The notes under the pieces are model-generated. The model worked only from the letters and a program-made list of their open reading frames with translations. It was not told the DNA's origin and made no database searches. DNA of 64,000 nt from Lachnospiraceae bacterium (GTDB lineage Bacteria > Bacillota > Clostridia > Lachnospirales > Lachnospiraceae), in NCBI GenBank assembly GCA_017635395.1, contig JAGBLN010000042.1, positions 1 through 64,000 of the forward strand, read 5' to 3'. Position numbers and translations under genes: made by a program. This document shows, one piece after another, positions 1-8,517 of the stretch; position 1 is the first letter of the stretch; every line of letters begins with the position of its first letter.

Positions 1-28
1 ATTATATACGGGGACTACAATGCTTATT

Positions 29-856
29 TCACACATCTGCCTTTACCGCCTCGTATCTGTCATTAAACCAGCCACGGCTTTGGGAATAATACCCCTGTCC
101 GAGTATTTCCTTAAAAAGATCCCTTAACATGTTGAAAACAACAACTGCCATGATAAGCAGGCCGGGAAACATCACACGCTTCATGCCGTTCATCTTTCTG
201 GATGCATCAAACTCTTTCTCTCTCAGCAGTATGTTACTGTTGCTTATTCCCCCAAGCTTGAAAACACAAAACGGCATTTCCAGTTCCTTAAACCTATCCG
301 CATCCGATAAATATATTTTCAAAAAAAGATCAAAATCTGCAGCAATCTTATACCTGCTGTCAAACGAATACTTCCTGACAGCCTTAGTCCTTGTAATCGA
401 TGCCTGATGACAGATAGGATTAGTGTTCCTAAGCCTTTCAACAGACTCAGCCCTCAGCAGCTTGTACATTCCCTTTTCAAGCATAACTGCATCGCCATAC
501 AGTACGTCATACCGATCCGAAATCTCCGCAGAAAGATTTTTAAGCACATTTCTATCAAATAGAGCATCCCCAGCGTTTATGAATATGATCCACTCACCTG
601 CCGCATGGCCGGCAGCCTTATTCATTGCGTCATATAATCCCTCATCCTTTTCAGAGACCATATCGAATGAAATATTTTTTTCCCTAAAACGCGCCCTGTA
701 TCTTTCTGCAATATCAATTGTAGAATCATCCGATCCTCCGTCCATTATCAGATACTCATAGTCAGTAAAATCCTGATCAAGAACAGAGTTTATCGTATAC
801 TCAATATCTTTTTCCGCATTGAGGCATACGGTGATCACAGATATCAGAATACTCAT
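29..856 (-). CDS. family 2 glycosyltransferase
   Basis: 275 residues. The N-terminus has the GT-A fold opening SVITVCLNAEKDIEYTINSV and the segment YEYLIMDGGSDDST, both typical of family 2 transferases, followed by SEKDEGLYDAMNK and IFINAGD, the usual acceptor-side and DXD-equivalent region of the WcaA/colanic-acid-like subgroup. A hydrophobic stretch near residues 225-245 may anchor the C-terminus to the membrane. It probably transfers a nucleotide-activated sugar to an envelope polysaccharide or glycolipid; donor and acceptor cannot be read. Its ATG overlaps the stop of the upstream histidine kinase by 4 bases, so the two are probably translationally coupled and the two-component system may control it. 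Bases 1-28 after the stop hold nothing recognisable. Confidence 0.88.
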   Translation of the reverse strand: MSILISVITVCLNAEKDIEYTINSVLDQDFTDYEYLIMDGGSDDSTIDIAERYRARFREKNISFDMVSEKDEGLYDAMNKAAGHAAGEWIIFINAGDALFDRNVLKNLSAEISDRYDVLYGDAVMLEKGMYKLLRAESVERLRNTNPICHQASITRTKAVRKYSFDSRYKIAADFDLFLKIYLSDADRFKELEMPFCVFKLGGISNSNILLREKEFDASRKMNGMKRVMFPGLLIMAVVVFNMLRDLFKEILGQGYYSQSRGWFNDRYEAVKADV

Positions 857-2055
857 ACCTTCTTCACCAGCAGTTCAACTACAAATCCGTTATCGTTGTA
901 ATATTCAAAACCGCCGCCCTGTTTTTCCATGTATCTTTTTACAAGGTACATTCCAAGGCCGTATCCGTTTTTATCCTTTGAGTTTGAGCCTCTGTAGTAC
1001 TTCTCAACTAATAGTGGCAGTTCTTCCTCTGGAACGCCCTTCCCTTTGTCCCTGATTATTATCTTGACAAACCTGTCCTTCTTTCCCTCTGCATTAACAG
1101 TGATTTCAGTCTCTTTAAAAGAAACATGAATATCCGTCCCTGCATACTTGTAGGAGTTGCCTATCACATTGTCGATTACCTGCTCCATCCTGAGCTTGTC
1201 CATGTATACCAGGCATCCGGGAATGTGGCCGTCTATAATGATCTTGCCGTATTCCTTGAGATTCATAATGAATCCCTCTATTTCAGCGGAAGAATACTCA
1301 TCAATAGACATGCTGACTTCCTTCATGTCATCAATGGTGGCATGAAGTACATTCTGCACCAGCTCACTTATGGTGTCAGCCTTCTTGGTGATATAGCCCA
1401 CCTTCTCCTCAAGGTTTTCGATTTCAGCATACCTTGCCGCCAGTTCTGCGGAAATACTATCTTCATTCCCGCCGTCAGATTCTGCTTTAAGTTTCTCTAT
1501 TTCAGCCTTCTTCCTGGATATCTGCACCTCCAGGACCTCGCAGGTAGCCTGTATGGTTGCTACAGGAGTCTTCAGGTCATGGCTTAATTCCGCCACCAGC
1601 TGTTTCTTTGCGTTCTCCGCCTCTATCTCCCGCCGCTTCGACGCCCGCAGTTCCTCACGCATGATGTCAAAGCCCTCGGAAAATTCCACAAAACTGTTGT
1701 TCCTTTTCATCGGAAGGGGCACATCAAGATTCCCCTTCGCGATCTCTTCAGCAAATTTCTGCAGCTCCATTATCGGCTTCAGGTCCTTAAAGTAAATGAC
1801 CAGAAGCAGGACATACCCTGCCAGCATCATCAGTGCCCAGATGTATACCGTAAATATGAAGGTCTGCTCCTTGTACATATCCACGGAGTTATTCATCTGA
1901 TCCCAGATCTGCTTGTATATCTTTAGCTCTTCATCCGTGTATGACTCCGGTATCCTCTGGGCGAAGCGAAGGCTCTTGTGCAGACCGCAGATGATAAGCA
2001 GCACAACCGTCATAAACAAAGTATAAAAGAGCGCGATCTTCTTTAACCCTTTCAT
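853..2055 (-). CDS. sensor histidine kinase (HAMP-HisKA-HATPase)
   Basis: 400 residues. Two membrane segments (about 7-25 and 66-88) flank a short extracytoplasmic loop of some 40 residues. They are followed by a HAMP-like linker, an H-box ELSHDLKTPV (phospho-acceptor His near residue 158), an N-box with DNVIGNSYKYA, and G-boxes RDKGKGVP and NGYGLGMYLV. The dimerisation region carries a charged insertion of about 40 residues (around 180-222), which is longer than usual. The small outer loop suggests an intramembrane or partner-sensing kinase rather than a large ligand-binding sensor. The gene overlaps the response regulator upstream and the glycosyltransferase downstream by 4 bases each, making a three-gene unit. 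The signal is unknown. Confidence 0.93.
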   Translation of the reverse strand: MKGLKKIALFYTLFMTVVLLIICGLHKSLRFAQRIPESYTDEELKIYKQIWDQMNNSVDMYKEQTFIFTVYIWALMMLAGYVLLLVIYFKDLKPIMELQKFAEEIAKGNLDVPLPMKRNNSFVEFSEGFDIMREELRASKRREIEAENAKKQLVAELSHDLKTPVATIQATCEVLEVQISRKKAEIEKLKAESDGGNEDSISAELAARYAEIENLEEKVGYITKKADTISELVQNVLHATIDDMKEVSMSIDEYSSAEIEGFIMNLKEYGKIIIDGHIPGCLVYMDKLRMEQVIDNVIGNSYKYAGTDIHVSFKETEITVNAEGKKDRFVKIIIRDKGKGVPEEELPLLVEKYYRGSNSKDKNGYGLGMYLVKRYMEKQGGGFEYYNDNGFVVELLVKKV

Positions 2056-2816
2056 TCAGAAGGCTCCTCCAGTATGTATCCGGTTCCCCAGATAGTCTTT
2101 ATGATCTTGGGATCATTAGGATCCTCTTCCAGCTTTTCCCTGAGTTTCCTGATATGAACATTGAGCGTTCCGTCAGAATAGAAAGTATCACCCCATACTT
2201 CCTCGAAAAGGGCATCCTTCGTAACTATTGTATTCTTATGGGAGTAAAGACATTTTAAGAGAGCAAATTCTTTTGCCTTCAGGCTGATGTGCCTTCCATC
2301 CACCACCACCGACATAGTGGCATCCTCTATGGTAAATCTTTTTCCTGATGCGCCGGCTGCGTCAACCGTACTGTCTCCGCCTGCCGCAGGAACATCCTGT
2401 CCACCAGTACCGGAAACACTGCCGTCCCCGCCGGCCGAGATCTTCTTAAGTTCTTCGATTTTCTTTAGGTTGATCTTTACCTTTGCCAAAAGCACAGCTA
2501 AGCTGTAAGGTTTCTTGATATAGTCGTCACCGCCTATACTGAGAGCGATCAGTACATCGTCATCGCTCTGCCTGGCACTGATGAAAAGTATGGGGAGCTT
2601 ATACTTCTCCCTTACAGTCTTGCACACATCAAAACCAGAGCCGTCACCTAAATTGATGTCCAGCAGTATCAGGTCAGCCTCATTTTTATCAAGGAATTCA
2701 TAACACGAAGAGACGCTGTCAACATACTGCGTCTTTATGTCAAACATCTCGAAATACTCTGCCGTCATCTTGGCAAGCTCTATTTCGTCATCCACGATCA
2801 GACAGTTATAATGCAT
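2052..2816 (-). CDS. OmpR/PhoB-family response regulator
   Basis: 254 residues. The receiver domain opens YNCLIVDDE, has the phosphorylatable Asp in LILLDINLGDGSGF and the Lys in DDYIKKPYS. A winged-helix domain (about 165-252) carries the family landmarks TLNVHIRKLREKLEEDP and IWGTGYIL. The linker between them is unusually long and rich in Gly, Ala and Ser (about residues 128-163). A GGAGGGGG ribosome binding site lies a few bases before the ATG, inside the 3' end of the HD-GYP remnant. It forms an operon with the overlapping histidine kinase and is the expected phosphorylation partner. Confidence 0.94.
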   Translation of the reverse strand: MHYNCLIVDDEIELAKMTAEYFEMFDIKTQYVDSVSSCYEFLDKNEADLILLDINLGDGSGFDVCKTVREKYKLPILFISARQSDDDVLIALSIGGDDYIKKPYSLAVLLAKVKINLKKIEELKKISAGGDGSVSGTGGQDVPAAGGDSTVDAAGASGKRFTIEDATMSVVVDGRHISLKAKEFALLKCLYSHKNTIVTKDALFEEVWGDTFYSDGTLNVHIRKLREKLEEDPNDPKIIKTIWGTGYILEEPSE

Positions 2817-3184
2817 ATATCCCCCTCCGGACTACATCATGCAGCAGTGCCGCATAGTATATGAAGTCGCATTCTTCAGCATTCTTTCCTGCAAGCTCAG
2901 CTATCTTCCTGGAATATTCTGCCACCCTTGCGGAATGACCGTGAGTATATCTGTCCTTTGCATCTATGGCATTGACTAAGGCCGTTGCAGTCTGTTCGAA
3001 AAGCCGCCACACCACCAAGTGAAGCTGTATCTTTATATGACGCAGCCACCCCCACGCTGCCGTTCTCTGAAACATCCGAAACCGTCCCGCCGACATTCTC
3101 ACAGCCTGTCATTACAGCCATGAGCATTACAGCCGATAATGCAGAAATCATGCACTTCTTAAAAATCTTTTTCTCTAAATTCAT
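2806..3184 (-). pseudogene. frameshifted and truncated HD-GYP lipoprotein remnant
   Basis: Reading leftward from ATG 3184 (an alternative in-frame ATG is at 3202), the product starts with a signal peptide and a lipobox MAVMTGC, then a short linker ending SLGGVA. Near 2999-3004 the frame breaks. One base further on, the other frame continues with an HD-GYP domain: LFEQTATALVNAIDAKDRYT, then HGHSARVAEYSRKIAELAG and ALLHDV. Restoring one base would join them as ...GVAALFEQ.... The HD-GYP domain then stops straight after LLHDV, before the GYP half, where the sequence runs into the ribosome binding site of the response regulator. The ancestor was probably a surface-anchored HD-GYP-domain lipoprotein; both the frameshift and the missing C-terminus argue it is dead. 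Confidence 0.75.
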
Positions 3185-3290
3185 TGTCCTTAATATTTTC
3201 ATTATTGATTCACACGGACTGTTCTGCGCTAAGCGCCCCCACAATCCTGCCCACATTCGGACTCCCGCAGGGCTTACGACATACAGAATA

Positions 3291-3296
3291 TATTAT
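3291..3296 (-). promoter_or_regulatory. candidate -10 element for the 3.2-0 kb unit
   Basis: A perfect TATAAT on the minus strand lies about 105 bases upstream of the lipoprotein remnant, in the 150-base gap after the giant kinase-like gene. No good -35 box is visible at 16-18 bases, so this is a weak call. It could drive the two-component/glycosyltransferase unit. Confidence 0.3.
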
Positions 3297-3355
3297 ACCC
3301 TAATCGGGCCCAATATTCACCTGATACTGCAAAAAACAATACGGGCCTTTGCATC

Positions 3356-6300
3356 CTATTTCTGCAGATCTTCCACTTTGCTTATGTTTCCCCTCAGTGG
3401 ATTATGCCTCATGATTTCTTCGCGTTCATATTCATAGCGGGCGTTCCTGCCAAAATTCTGATCATCCCACCTTTTCGGGTCATGACGCTTCTTTTTTTCT
3501 GCCGCAAATGCCTGTTCAAATTCATTATCGGAAGCATATTTGGCATACTCCTTCACTCCGTAAATATAATTCCTGTTATCTATGGACAGGTAGGTTTTGC
3601 CGGGATCAACCGCCAGTTCGTTGATGTCCTTGAACTTCTTATAATCATCCTGCTTCAGGAAGAACTTACACTGCGGTTCCTCTGTCCAGCCCATGAGTTT
3701 ATAGAAGATTTCAGCCTTCTTCTTGGCCTCATCGATCTGCGCCAGCATTTCTTTTGCTCTTGCCTTGTTCATCAGTATCTTACGCTCATTGAAATCAAGT
3801 GCCTTAAGCTTGAGATTCAGAAGGTCAACGGTATCATCACTCGCCAGTTTCTTAAGTCCCTCGTATGCATCCTCATCATAATGAAGATAGGTCGGAAGGG
3901 TTATATCACCGCTGCCATCTTTATCCTGCAGTTCCTTAATGAGGGCATCCTTAGGCTTTGCCACCTCATATCTGCCCTCAAGCTGTAAGAATTTCTCAAT
4001 AACAACAGGATCCTCCTTATACGCATTTGTAAAGAAATATATGAACTGCTGTATCCATAAATCAATCTGGCCGTAGTTAGGCGACAGGGCAGCATCCATA
4101 TGGGTTGAAACATAGCGGAAATCATAGGTGTTATACAGCTTGTTAAGTTCATAGACATGTTCACACAGTTTTTCCTTTTCTTCTTTTGTATACTGTGTCT
4201 TAAAGTGCGTATAATACCATGGTACCTTTCTTATGTCCGGATACTTTTCTTTATATTCTGCAGTCAGCCTGTTTTTCTCTGCTTTATCCTCCTGACTGTC
4301 ACCCCTTATGACAATTTTTCGGATATCACTTATGACAGTGCCCAGCTTAGATGAAACTTCATCCAGGGCTTCACCGGTCACTTCATAAGGTTCCCCGGCC
4401 TTTTCCTGCGGCATCATCTGACCTGGGCGGCCCATAATCTCATTGAATTTTGTCAATTCTTTATCATCCGAAGGAATCCTGAATACTTTTCCATAAGTTT
4501 TATTCCTTTTCACATCATAATCATCAGCGGGCGGAACAATCTTTAGCTTCTCATCCGCCAGTTCCCAATGCTTTAAGAACGGATAGCATAGGCTCATGTC
4601 ATCCCCCATCTTTACCTTCTTGGTATCACTTATATACCGTGGGTGACGCATATGGGGCAGCTCTGCATTCTTTACAATGTCCGGCAGCATTTTAAAGCGT
4701 TCATACTTGAGGTATTTAAAGAAAGCGCTGTCTTTCTTTATCTTGGTAGTCATAGGCGGAAGGAAGCCCTGGAAGTCAAGTGAACCGTCCTTCTCATTTA
4801 CCTTAAAGGTATCCTTAAGCTCTTCCTCAGCAAATGACATATCCTGGTCATATGACATGATATTTTTGATCAGGATCCTTCCGTTCGTTTCCTCATACTC
4901 GCACTTGAGGTTACGGCCATGACGGTCCACCTGACGAGTCACCGTATCAAGTGCCTGAAGCCTCATAAGCTGTCTTATGGCATCCGGCGTATAATCTATT
5001 TTCTTTCTGCCCGCATTCTTGAGCACTGTCAGGAATTCAGCACCCTTCGCAGCCTCTGTCACAGTACAGAAATCCTCAACAGTATTGCCGTCACGATCCG
5101 TAAACCTGACTATCCTGATATCCGAAGCCGTAACAACATCCGTAAGGCCTGTTATCTCTGCAATCCTGTATACGCCGGAATTATTTGCGGCAGACTGTTC
5201 TCTTTCATCCCCTTTTCCACGGTCACGCATCTGTCCGAAAAGCTCTACTTCCTTGCCAAGCATCACGCAGAAGATTTTTTCCAGACCATGTTCAGTATCG
5301 GCCTGATGAGCCGCGGTCAATGCCCTGATGATATCGGCATCCTTGTTATCATCAAGATCCTCCTTGAGCTTTTCCAGCATCCACTGAAGGGCATCCTTCT
5401 TTTCCAGTTTTACTTCTGCATTACCCTGACCCTCACCGGCAGCTGCCTTTTCGCCCTGAATCCTTACAATCATTACAGCAATGTCATGCAAAGGATGCTC
5501 TGCTGACTTGGAAATCTCGGTCCAGTCAGTATCAGCGTTATTGACAGCGTAATCTATCGCGGTATTGTATGCCTGAAGTTCATTGAACATCCTGTCGAAG
5601 TCATGACGGAAGATGTTGGTTATGGTCTTATCCACCTTAGACTTGTCAGCCATAGACGCTTTGTCTCTTTTTTTCTTAAGTTCACCAAGGAAATCAAGAG
5701 CAAGCTGATAATCAGGATCTTCCATACCGGCCTTGCTAAGCCTGTGCTCCACCTTCTCTTTAATCTTCGGATCAGTAGCCCCGTTGCGTTCCCTGCTGGT
5801 CTTAAGCTGACTGATACGCCTATCCAGGAATCCATTGATGTCCGCACTTATGAGGGGAAGATTCCTCTTAAGGTAATATTCTTTATCCTGGCCATTTTCC
5901 TTGATCTTTACATAGTAAACATCAGTAGAGTTACCCTCATTCTGCCATTGGGCTTCACCAAGAACAACAGAAGACCTGAAATACGTTGAAAGCTCTCTTG
6001 GACTTTTATCCTTATTCTTCTCTACGGAATTCTCCGTAAGGGACTCAAACTTGATAGCCTCCACAAGATTGTCATACTTAGGCTTTTCTTCCTCAAGCAT
6101 ATTAATCATTTGCATGACTTTCTGCTTTCTCCTGATGCCATGACGCTTCCTTGCCTTACCCTCACGATCCTTTTTATCCACATAATTTACGCAGGCACTG
6201 TGGGCCTCATCAAATGCGGTATCCAGCTCCTCCTTGAGCTTAGCAGTATCAAAAGTTTTCCGCTGGCCCTCCATTTTGATATATCTTTCCATCTTGAGGT

Positions 6301-6661
6301 CAAGAAAGTTATTCAAGAAGTTGACACTTTTCTTGACTCTCATCATTTCAGGCGAATCCGTAAATCTGAACCATACTGTATCCTTGCATAACCTTGCACT
6401 TGCAACATGGAACCTATCCGTCTCGGTAGCCCTTCTCTCAGAAAAGGTTGCCCCCTCGCTCAGCTGTGTATTAAGCCTGGTCTGCAGCGTAGTTGTCCGG
6501 GTCCGGAGCTCGTTCTTTGACATTCTCTCCTTGTCATCGAACATATCCATATTATCAACACGCATGCCGAATTCATGGCTAACCCCGCCGCCGAGATCAA
6601 GCCTTGTCTTCCGAACCTGCTCCTGCTGTTTCTGCTGCTGTTTATTCTCTGCGAAATCCAT
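3356..6661 (-). CDS. giant protein with atypical PI3/4-kinase/HipA-like catalytic signature
   Basis: 1101 residues from ATG 6661, chosen because AAAGGG sits 6 bases upstream; the longer frame to 6685 lacks a site. No signal peptide or membrane segment is visible. A candidate N-lobe near residues 230-275 (SSVVLGEAQW, later KEYYLKRN with a possible ATP-binding Lys) is followed by SGVYRIAEITGLTDVV. A catalytic-loop-like RQVDRHGRN lies near 577-585, and IMSYDQDMSF near 601-611. The DRHxxN plus DxD pair is the hallmark of PI3/PI4-kinase, actin-fragmin-kinase and HipA-type folds. The flanks are charged, helical and unrecognised. It may phosphorylate a protein or lipid, or act as an intracellular effector. 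The neighbouring GNAT is in the same direction 62 bases upstream. Confidence 0.6.
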   Translation of the reverse strand: MDFAENKQQQKQQEQVRKTRLDLGGGVSHEFGMRVDNMDMFDDKERMSKNELRTRTTTLQTRLNTQLSEGATFSERRATETDRFHVASARLCKDTVWFRFTDSPEMMRVKKSVNFLNNFLDLKMERYIKMEGQRKTFDTAKLKEELDTAFDEAHSACVNYVDKKDREGKARKRHGIRRKQKVMQMINMLEEEKPKYDNLVEAIKFESLTENSVEKNKDKSPRELSTYFRSSVVLGEAQWQNEGNSTDVYYVKIKENGQDKEYYLKRNLPLISADINGFLDRRISQLKTSRERNGATDPKIKEKVEHRLSKAGMEDPDYQLALDFLGELKKKRDKASMADKSKVDKTITNIFRHDFDRMFNELQAYNTAIDYAVNNADTDWTEISKSAEHPLHDIAVMIVRIQGEKAAAGEGQGNAEVKLEKKDALQWMLEKLKEDLDDNKDADIIRALTAAHQADTEHGLEKIFCVMLGKEVELFGQMRDRGKGDEREQSAANNSGVYRIAEITGLTDVVTASDIRIVRFTDRDGNTVEDFCTVTEAAKGAEFLTVLKNAGRKKIDYTPDAIRQLMRLQALDTVTRQVDRHGRNLKCEYEETNGRILIKNIMSYDQDMSFAEEELKDTFKVNEKDGSLDFQGFLPPMTTKIKKDSAFFKYLKYERFKMLPDIVKNAELPHMRHPRYISDTKKVKMGDDMSLCYPFLKHWELADEKLKIVPPADDYDVKRNKTYGKVFRIPSDDKELTKFNEIMGRPGQMMPQEKAGEPYEVTGEALDEVSSKLGTVISDIRKIVIRGDSQEDKAEKNRLTAEYKEKYPDIRKVPWYYTHFKTQYTKEEKEKLCEHVYELNKLYNTYDFRYVSTHMDAALSPNYGQIDLWIQQFIYFFTNAYKEDPVVIEKFLQLEGRYEVAKPKDALIKELQDKDGSGDITLPTYLHYDEDAYEGLKKLASDDTVDLLNLKLKALDFNERKILMNKARAKEMLAQIDEAKKKAEIFYKLMGWTEEPQCKFFLKQDDYKKFKDINELAVDPGKTYLSIDNRNYIYGVKEYAKYASDNEFEQAFAAEKKKRHDPKRWDDQNFGRNARYEYEREEIMRHNPLRGNISKVEDLQK

Positions 6662-6723
6662 ATTATCCCTTTCCGCCGCAATCATCGGCTACGCATTACG
6701 ATCCAAGCTTTATCGGATTATGC

Positions 6724-7692
6724 TTAGTCGCCTATGCCCACTCCGCTGAAATACTCTATATCTATAACTTCTGCCACTTTTGGAATGGCTTCCAAAGCCT
6801 CAGTCCTCTTCTTTTCCTGCTCCAGCCACTCTTCATATGCCTTTTCCTCAATTGCATCCAGATTGATAGGAGCCTTCATAATATCATGCTCCAAAGGTTC
6901 GGACTTAGCAAGTATGCTCCTTGCCATTCCCTGCCATTTCTCGTTGTCGAACCTGGCATAAATATAAGCGTCCTTTCCGCTCTGCTTAACTATCCTGTCA
7001 GCCGCATATACCATCATAGTCGGCAGGCAGACAGGATTGTTTGTCTCTGAATGGTAATCAACAGGTATGTATATGCCGCCTATGTTCTTTACAATAAGCG
7101 ATGCGGCAACCTTGCCGTTTTCCGTATAAACACAGCTTACTTCATTGTCTATGAACGGTATGCTGTCTTCACCGATCCGCTCGCTTGCCACATTCAGCCT
7201 TGACTTGAGCGCAAAATCAGGCTGGTTCGAAATTGAAGAAACGGCTGAAGTATCTTTAACCAAAGCCGCAATCTTAACGGTAATTTCCTCAGGGGTTACC
7301 AGCCACTCGTTTTCGCTGCGGCCGGCAATACCAAAGCCAAGGGACAGGAAATAATCCATCGGGTCACCGGCAGTGTTATGTGCTTCGGTCCTGCGCACCA
7401 TAGCCGTTATATGGATCAATGAATTTTCCTCTGCAAGTGTAAAGGCATAATCTACCAGTTCTTCGCCATAGCCAAGGCTGCGCTTGTCTTCAGCCACATA
7501 GAGCCAGTTTATTACCAGTTCCTTCCCATTTTTCGATACTATCATAACTGCGACCGGAACAGCCTTCTTACCATTGGTCTCATAGCCGCCTACCGTGATA
7601 TAATCAGGCTCGTACATCATATGCACGAAATCAGCCGGCACCAAATCTAAATAGTGTTCCCTGTTTTCACCGGTAACCAATATCTTATCCAT
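6724..7692 (-). CDS. GNAT-family N-acetyltransferase with C-terminal extension
   Basis: 322 residues from ATG 7692, which follows AGAAAGGGGAG; the upstream in-frame extension has no better signal. The N-terminal half has a GNAT core: VAVMIVSKNGKELVINWLYV (beta strands), then DKRSLGYGEELVDYAFTLA, corresponding to the acetyl-CoA-binding Q/RxxGxG/A loop and helix, and FLSLGFGIAGR. A second half (about 165-290) has a similar strand pattern (CVYTENGKVAASLIVKNIGG) and may be a degenerate second GNAT fold. The C-terminus is charged and helical. Substrate unknown. It is followed at 62 bases by the atypical kinase gene. Confidence 0.75.
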   Translation of the reverse strand: MDKILVTGENREHYLDLVPADFVHMMYEPDYITVGGYETNGKKAVPVAVMIVSKNGKELVINWLYVAEDKRSLGYGEELVDYAFTLAEENSLIHITAMVRRTEAHNTAGDPMDYFLSLGFGIAGRSENEWLVTPEEITVKIAALVKDTSAVSSISNQPDFALKSRLNVASERIGEDSIPFIDNEVSCVYTENGKVAASLIVKNIGGIYIPVDYHSETNNPVCLPTMMVYAADRIVKQSGKDAYIYARFDNEKWQGMARSILAKSEPLEHDIMKAPINLDAIEEKAYEEWLEQEKKRTEALEAIPKVAEVIDIEYFSGVGIGD

Positions 7693-7787
7693 TGCTCCCC
7701 TTTCTGCCGCAGTTTTATGCAGCTTACCCAATTAATGAATCAATACGATGATCATAGTACAAATTCTCCGGACAGTTACTGTAATTT

Positions 7788-7907
7788 TTACATTACAGTT
7801 TCTACAGTTTCCACGGTTCCTTCCGCGGGTGCTGCATAATTGCATGTCACCAGGCAAATGCCGGTGATAGTTAATACACAGATTATTGCAATTATAGTCT
7901 TTTTCAT
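7788..7907 (-). CDS. 39-residue lipoprotein-like peptide
   Basis: Short ORF with a good ribosome binding site (GAGAAGG, ATG at 7907). The product starts MKKTIIAIICVLTITG, a hydrophobic signal segment, then ICLVTC, which could be a lipobox or just a Cys-containing anchor, and ends with a Thr/Glu/Val-rich tail. It is too short for a functional guess; it may be a small membrane-associated peptide or a decayed lipoprotein. A small inverted repeat (ACTGTAA/TTACAGT, about 7778-7799) overlaps its stop. Apart from this ORF and a terminator, I see nothing in the roughly 440 bases between the GNAT gene and 8138. Confidence 0.5.
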   Translation of the reverse strand: MKKTIIAIICVLTITGICLVTCNYAAPAEGTVETVETVM

Positions 7908-8085
7908 AATTCCTTCTCCCTTGTTCCGGCTGTCATAGTCCTTTACGTCAGTTCCCATGTATCTTACAGAACCTATTCTATCCCCCCCAGCGTACCCAAA
8001 ACCAAACTATCCGACCATATTTTTGAAAAATTAATAAAAAGTACCAACAAAGAAAATGTTTACATAAATTTTAGGCTAAAAACAC

Positions 8086-8119
8086 AAAAATCCCCCGCCG
8101 GATACTGGCCGGCAGGGGA
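8086..8119 (-). terminator. intrinsic terminator after the 64-residue ORF
   Basis: On the minus strand CCCCTGCCGG and CCGGCGGGGG form a 10-base stem around a 7-base loop, followed by ATTTTTG. It sits 20 bases past the stop of the small gene at 8138. Confidence 0.85.
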
Positions 8120-8137
8120 GCATGTCCTTTAATTAAG

Positions 8138-8332
8138 TTATTTCTTGTCTTCTTTGTCGTTTTTGCCCTTCTCTTCAGTATTCTTTTTCGCCTCTGGCTT
8201 ATCGTCCTTCTTTACAGCCCTAGCCTCAGATTCCACATCTCCCAGGTCAGAATCCTGCTTCATGGCATCTTCATCAAGCCATTTCATGAGTTCTGCGTCA
8301 ATTTCTCCGAAAACTGCATTTTCCTTTGCCAT
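8138..8332 (-). CDS. 64-residue charged hypothetical protein
   Basis: The product starts MAKENAVFGEIDAELMKWLD and ends in a Lys/Glu/Asp-rich low-complexity tail. AAAGGAG lies 8 bases before ATG 8332 and a strong terminator follows the stop, so it is a complete single-gene unit. I do not recognise a family. There is no signal peptide or membrane segment; the charged tail suggests a disordered segment. Two TATAAT-like sequences upstream (about 8365-8425) could be its promoter, but neither has a clear -35 box. Confidence 0.6.
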   Translation of the reverse strand: MAKENAVFGEIDAELMKWLDEDAMKQDSDLGDVESEARAVKKDDKPEAKKNTEEKGKNDKEDKK

Positions 8333-8456
8333 AACGGTCTCCTTTTAATTAAATATGGATCTGTACGCTATCATCCATTATATATGATACCACTTTCCCA
8401 CATTTCACGCTGTATTATACTATCCCTGCGTTCCTAAACCCTACCATAAAGCATAG

Positions 8457-8484
8457 AAAAAGGCACCCTATAAGGCGCCTTTTC
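8457..8484 (-). terminator. intrinsic terminator of the ABC export operon
   Basis: Minus-strand hairpin AAAAGGCGCC/GGTGCCTTTT (one G-U pair) around a short loop, ending in a T run. It lies 33 bases after the last permease stop. Confidence 0.8.
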
Positions 8485-8517
8485 ACAGTATGTATAAACT
8501 CCCCGCTCACAACTGAT

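Noticed and set aside
4919-5506. 195-codon plus-strand ORF
   Set aside because: Antisense to the giant kinase-like gene, with no start signal and composition typical of a shadow frame.
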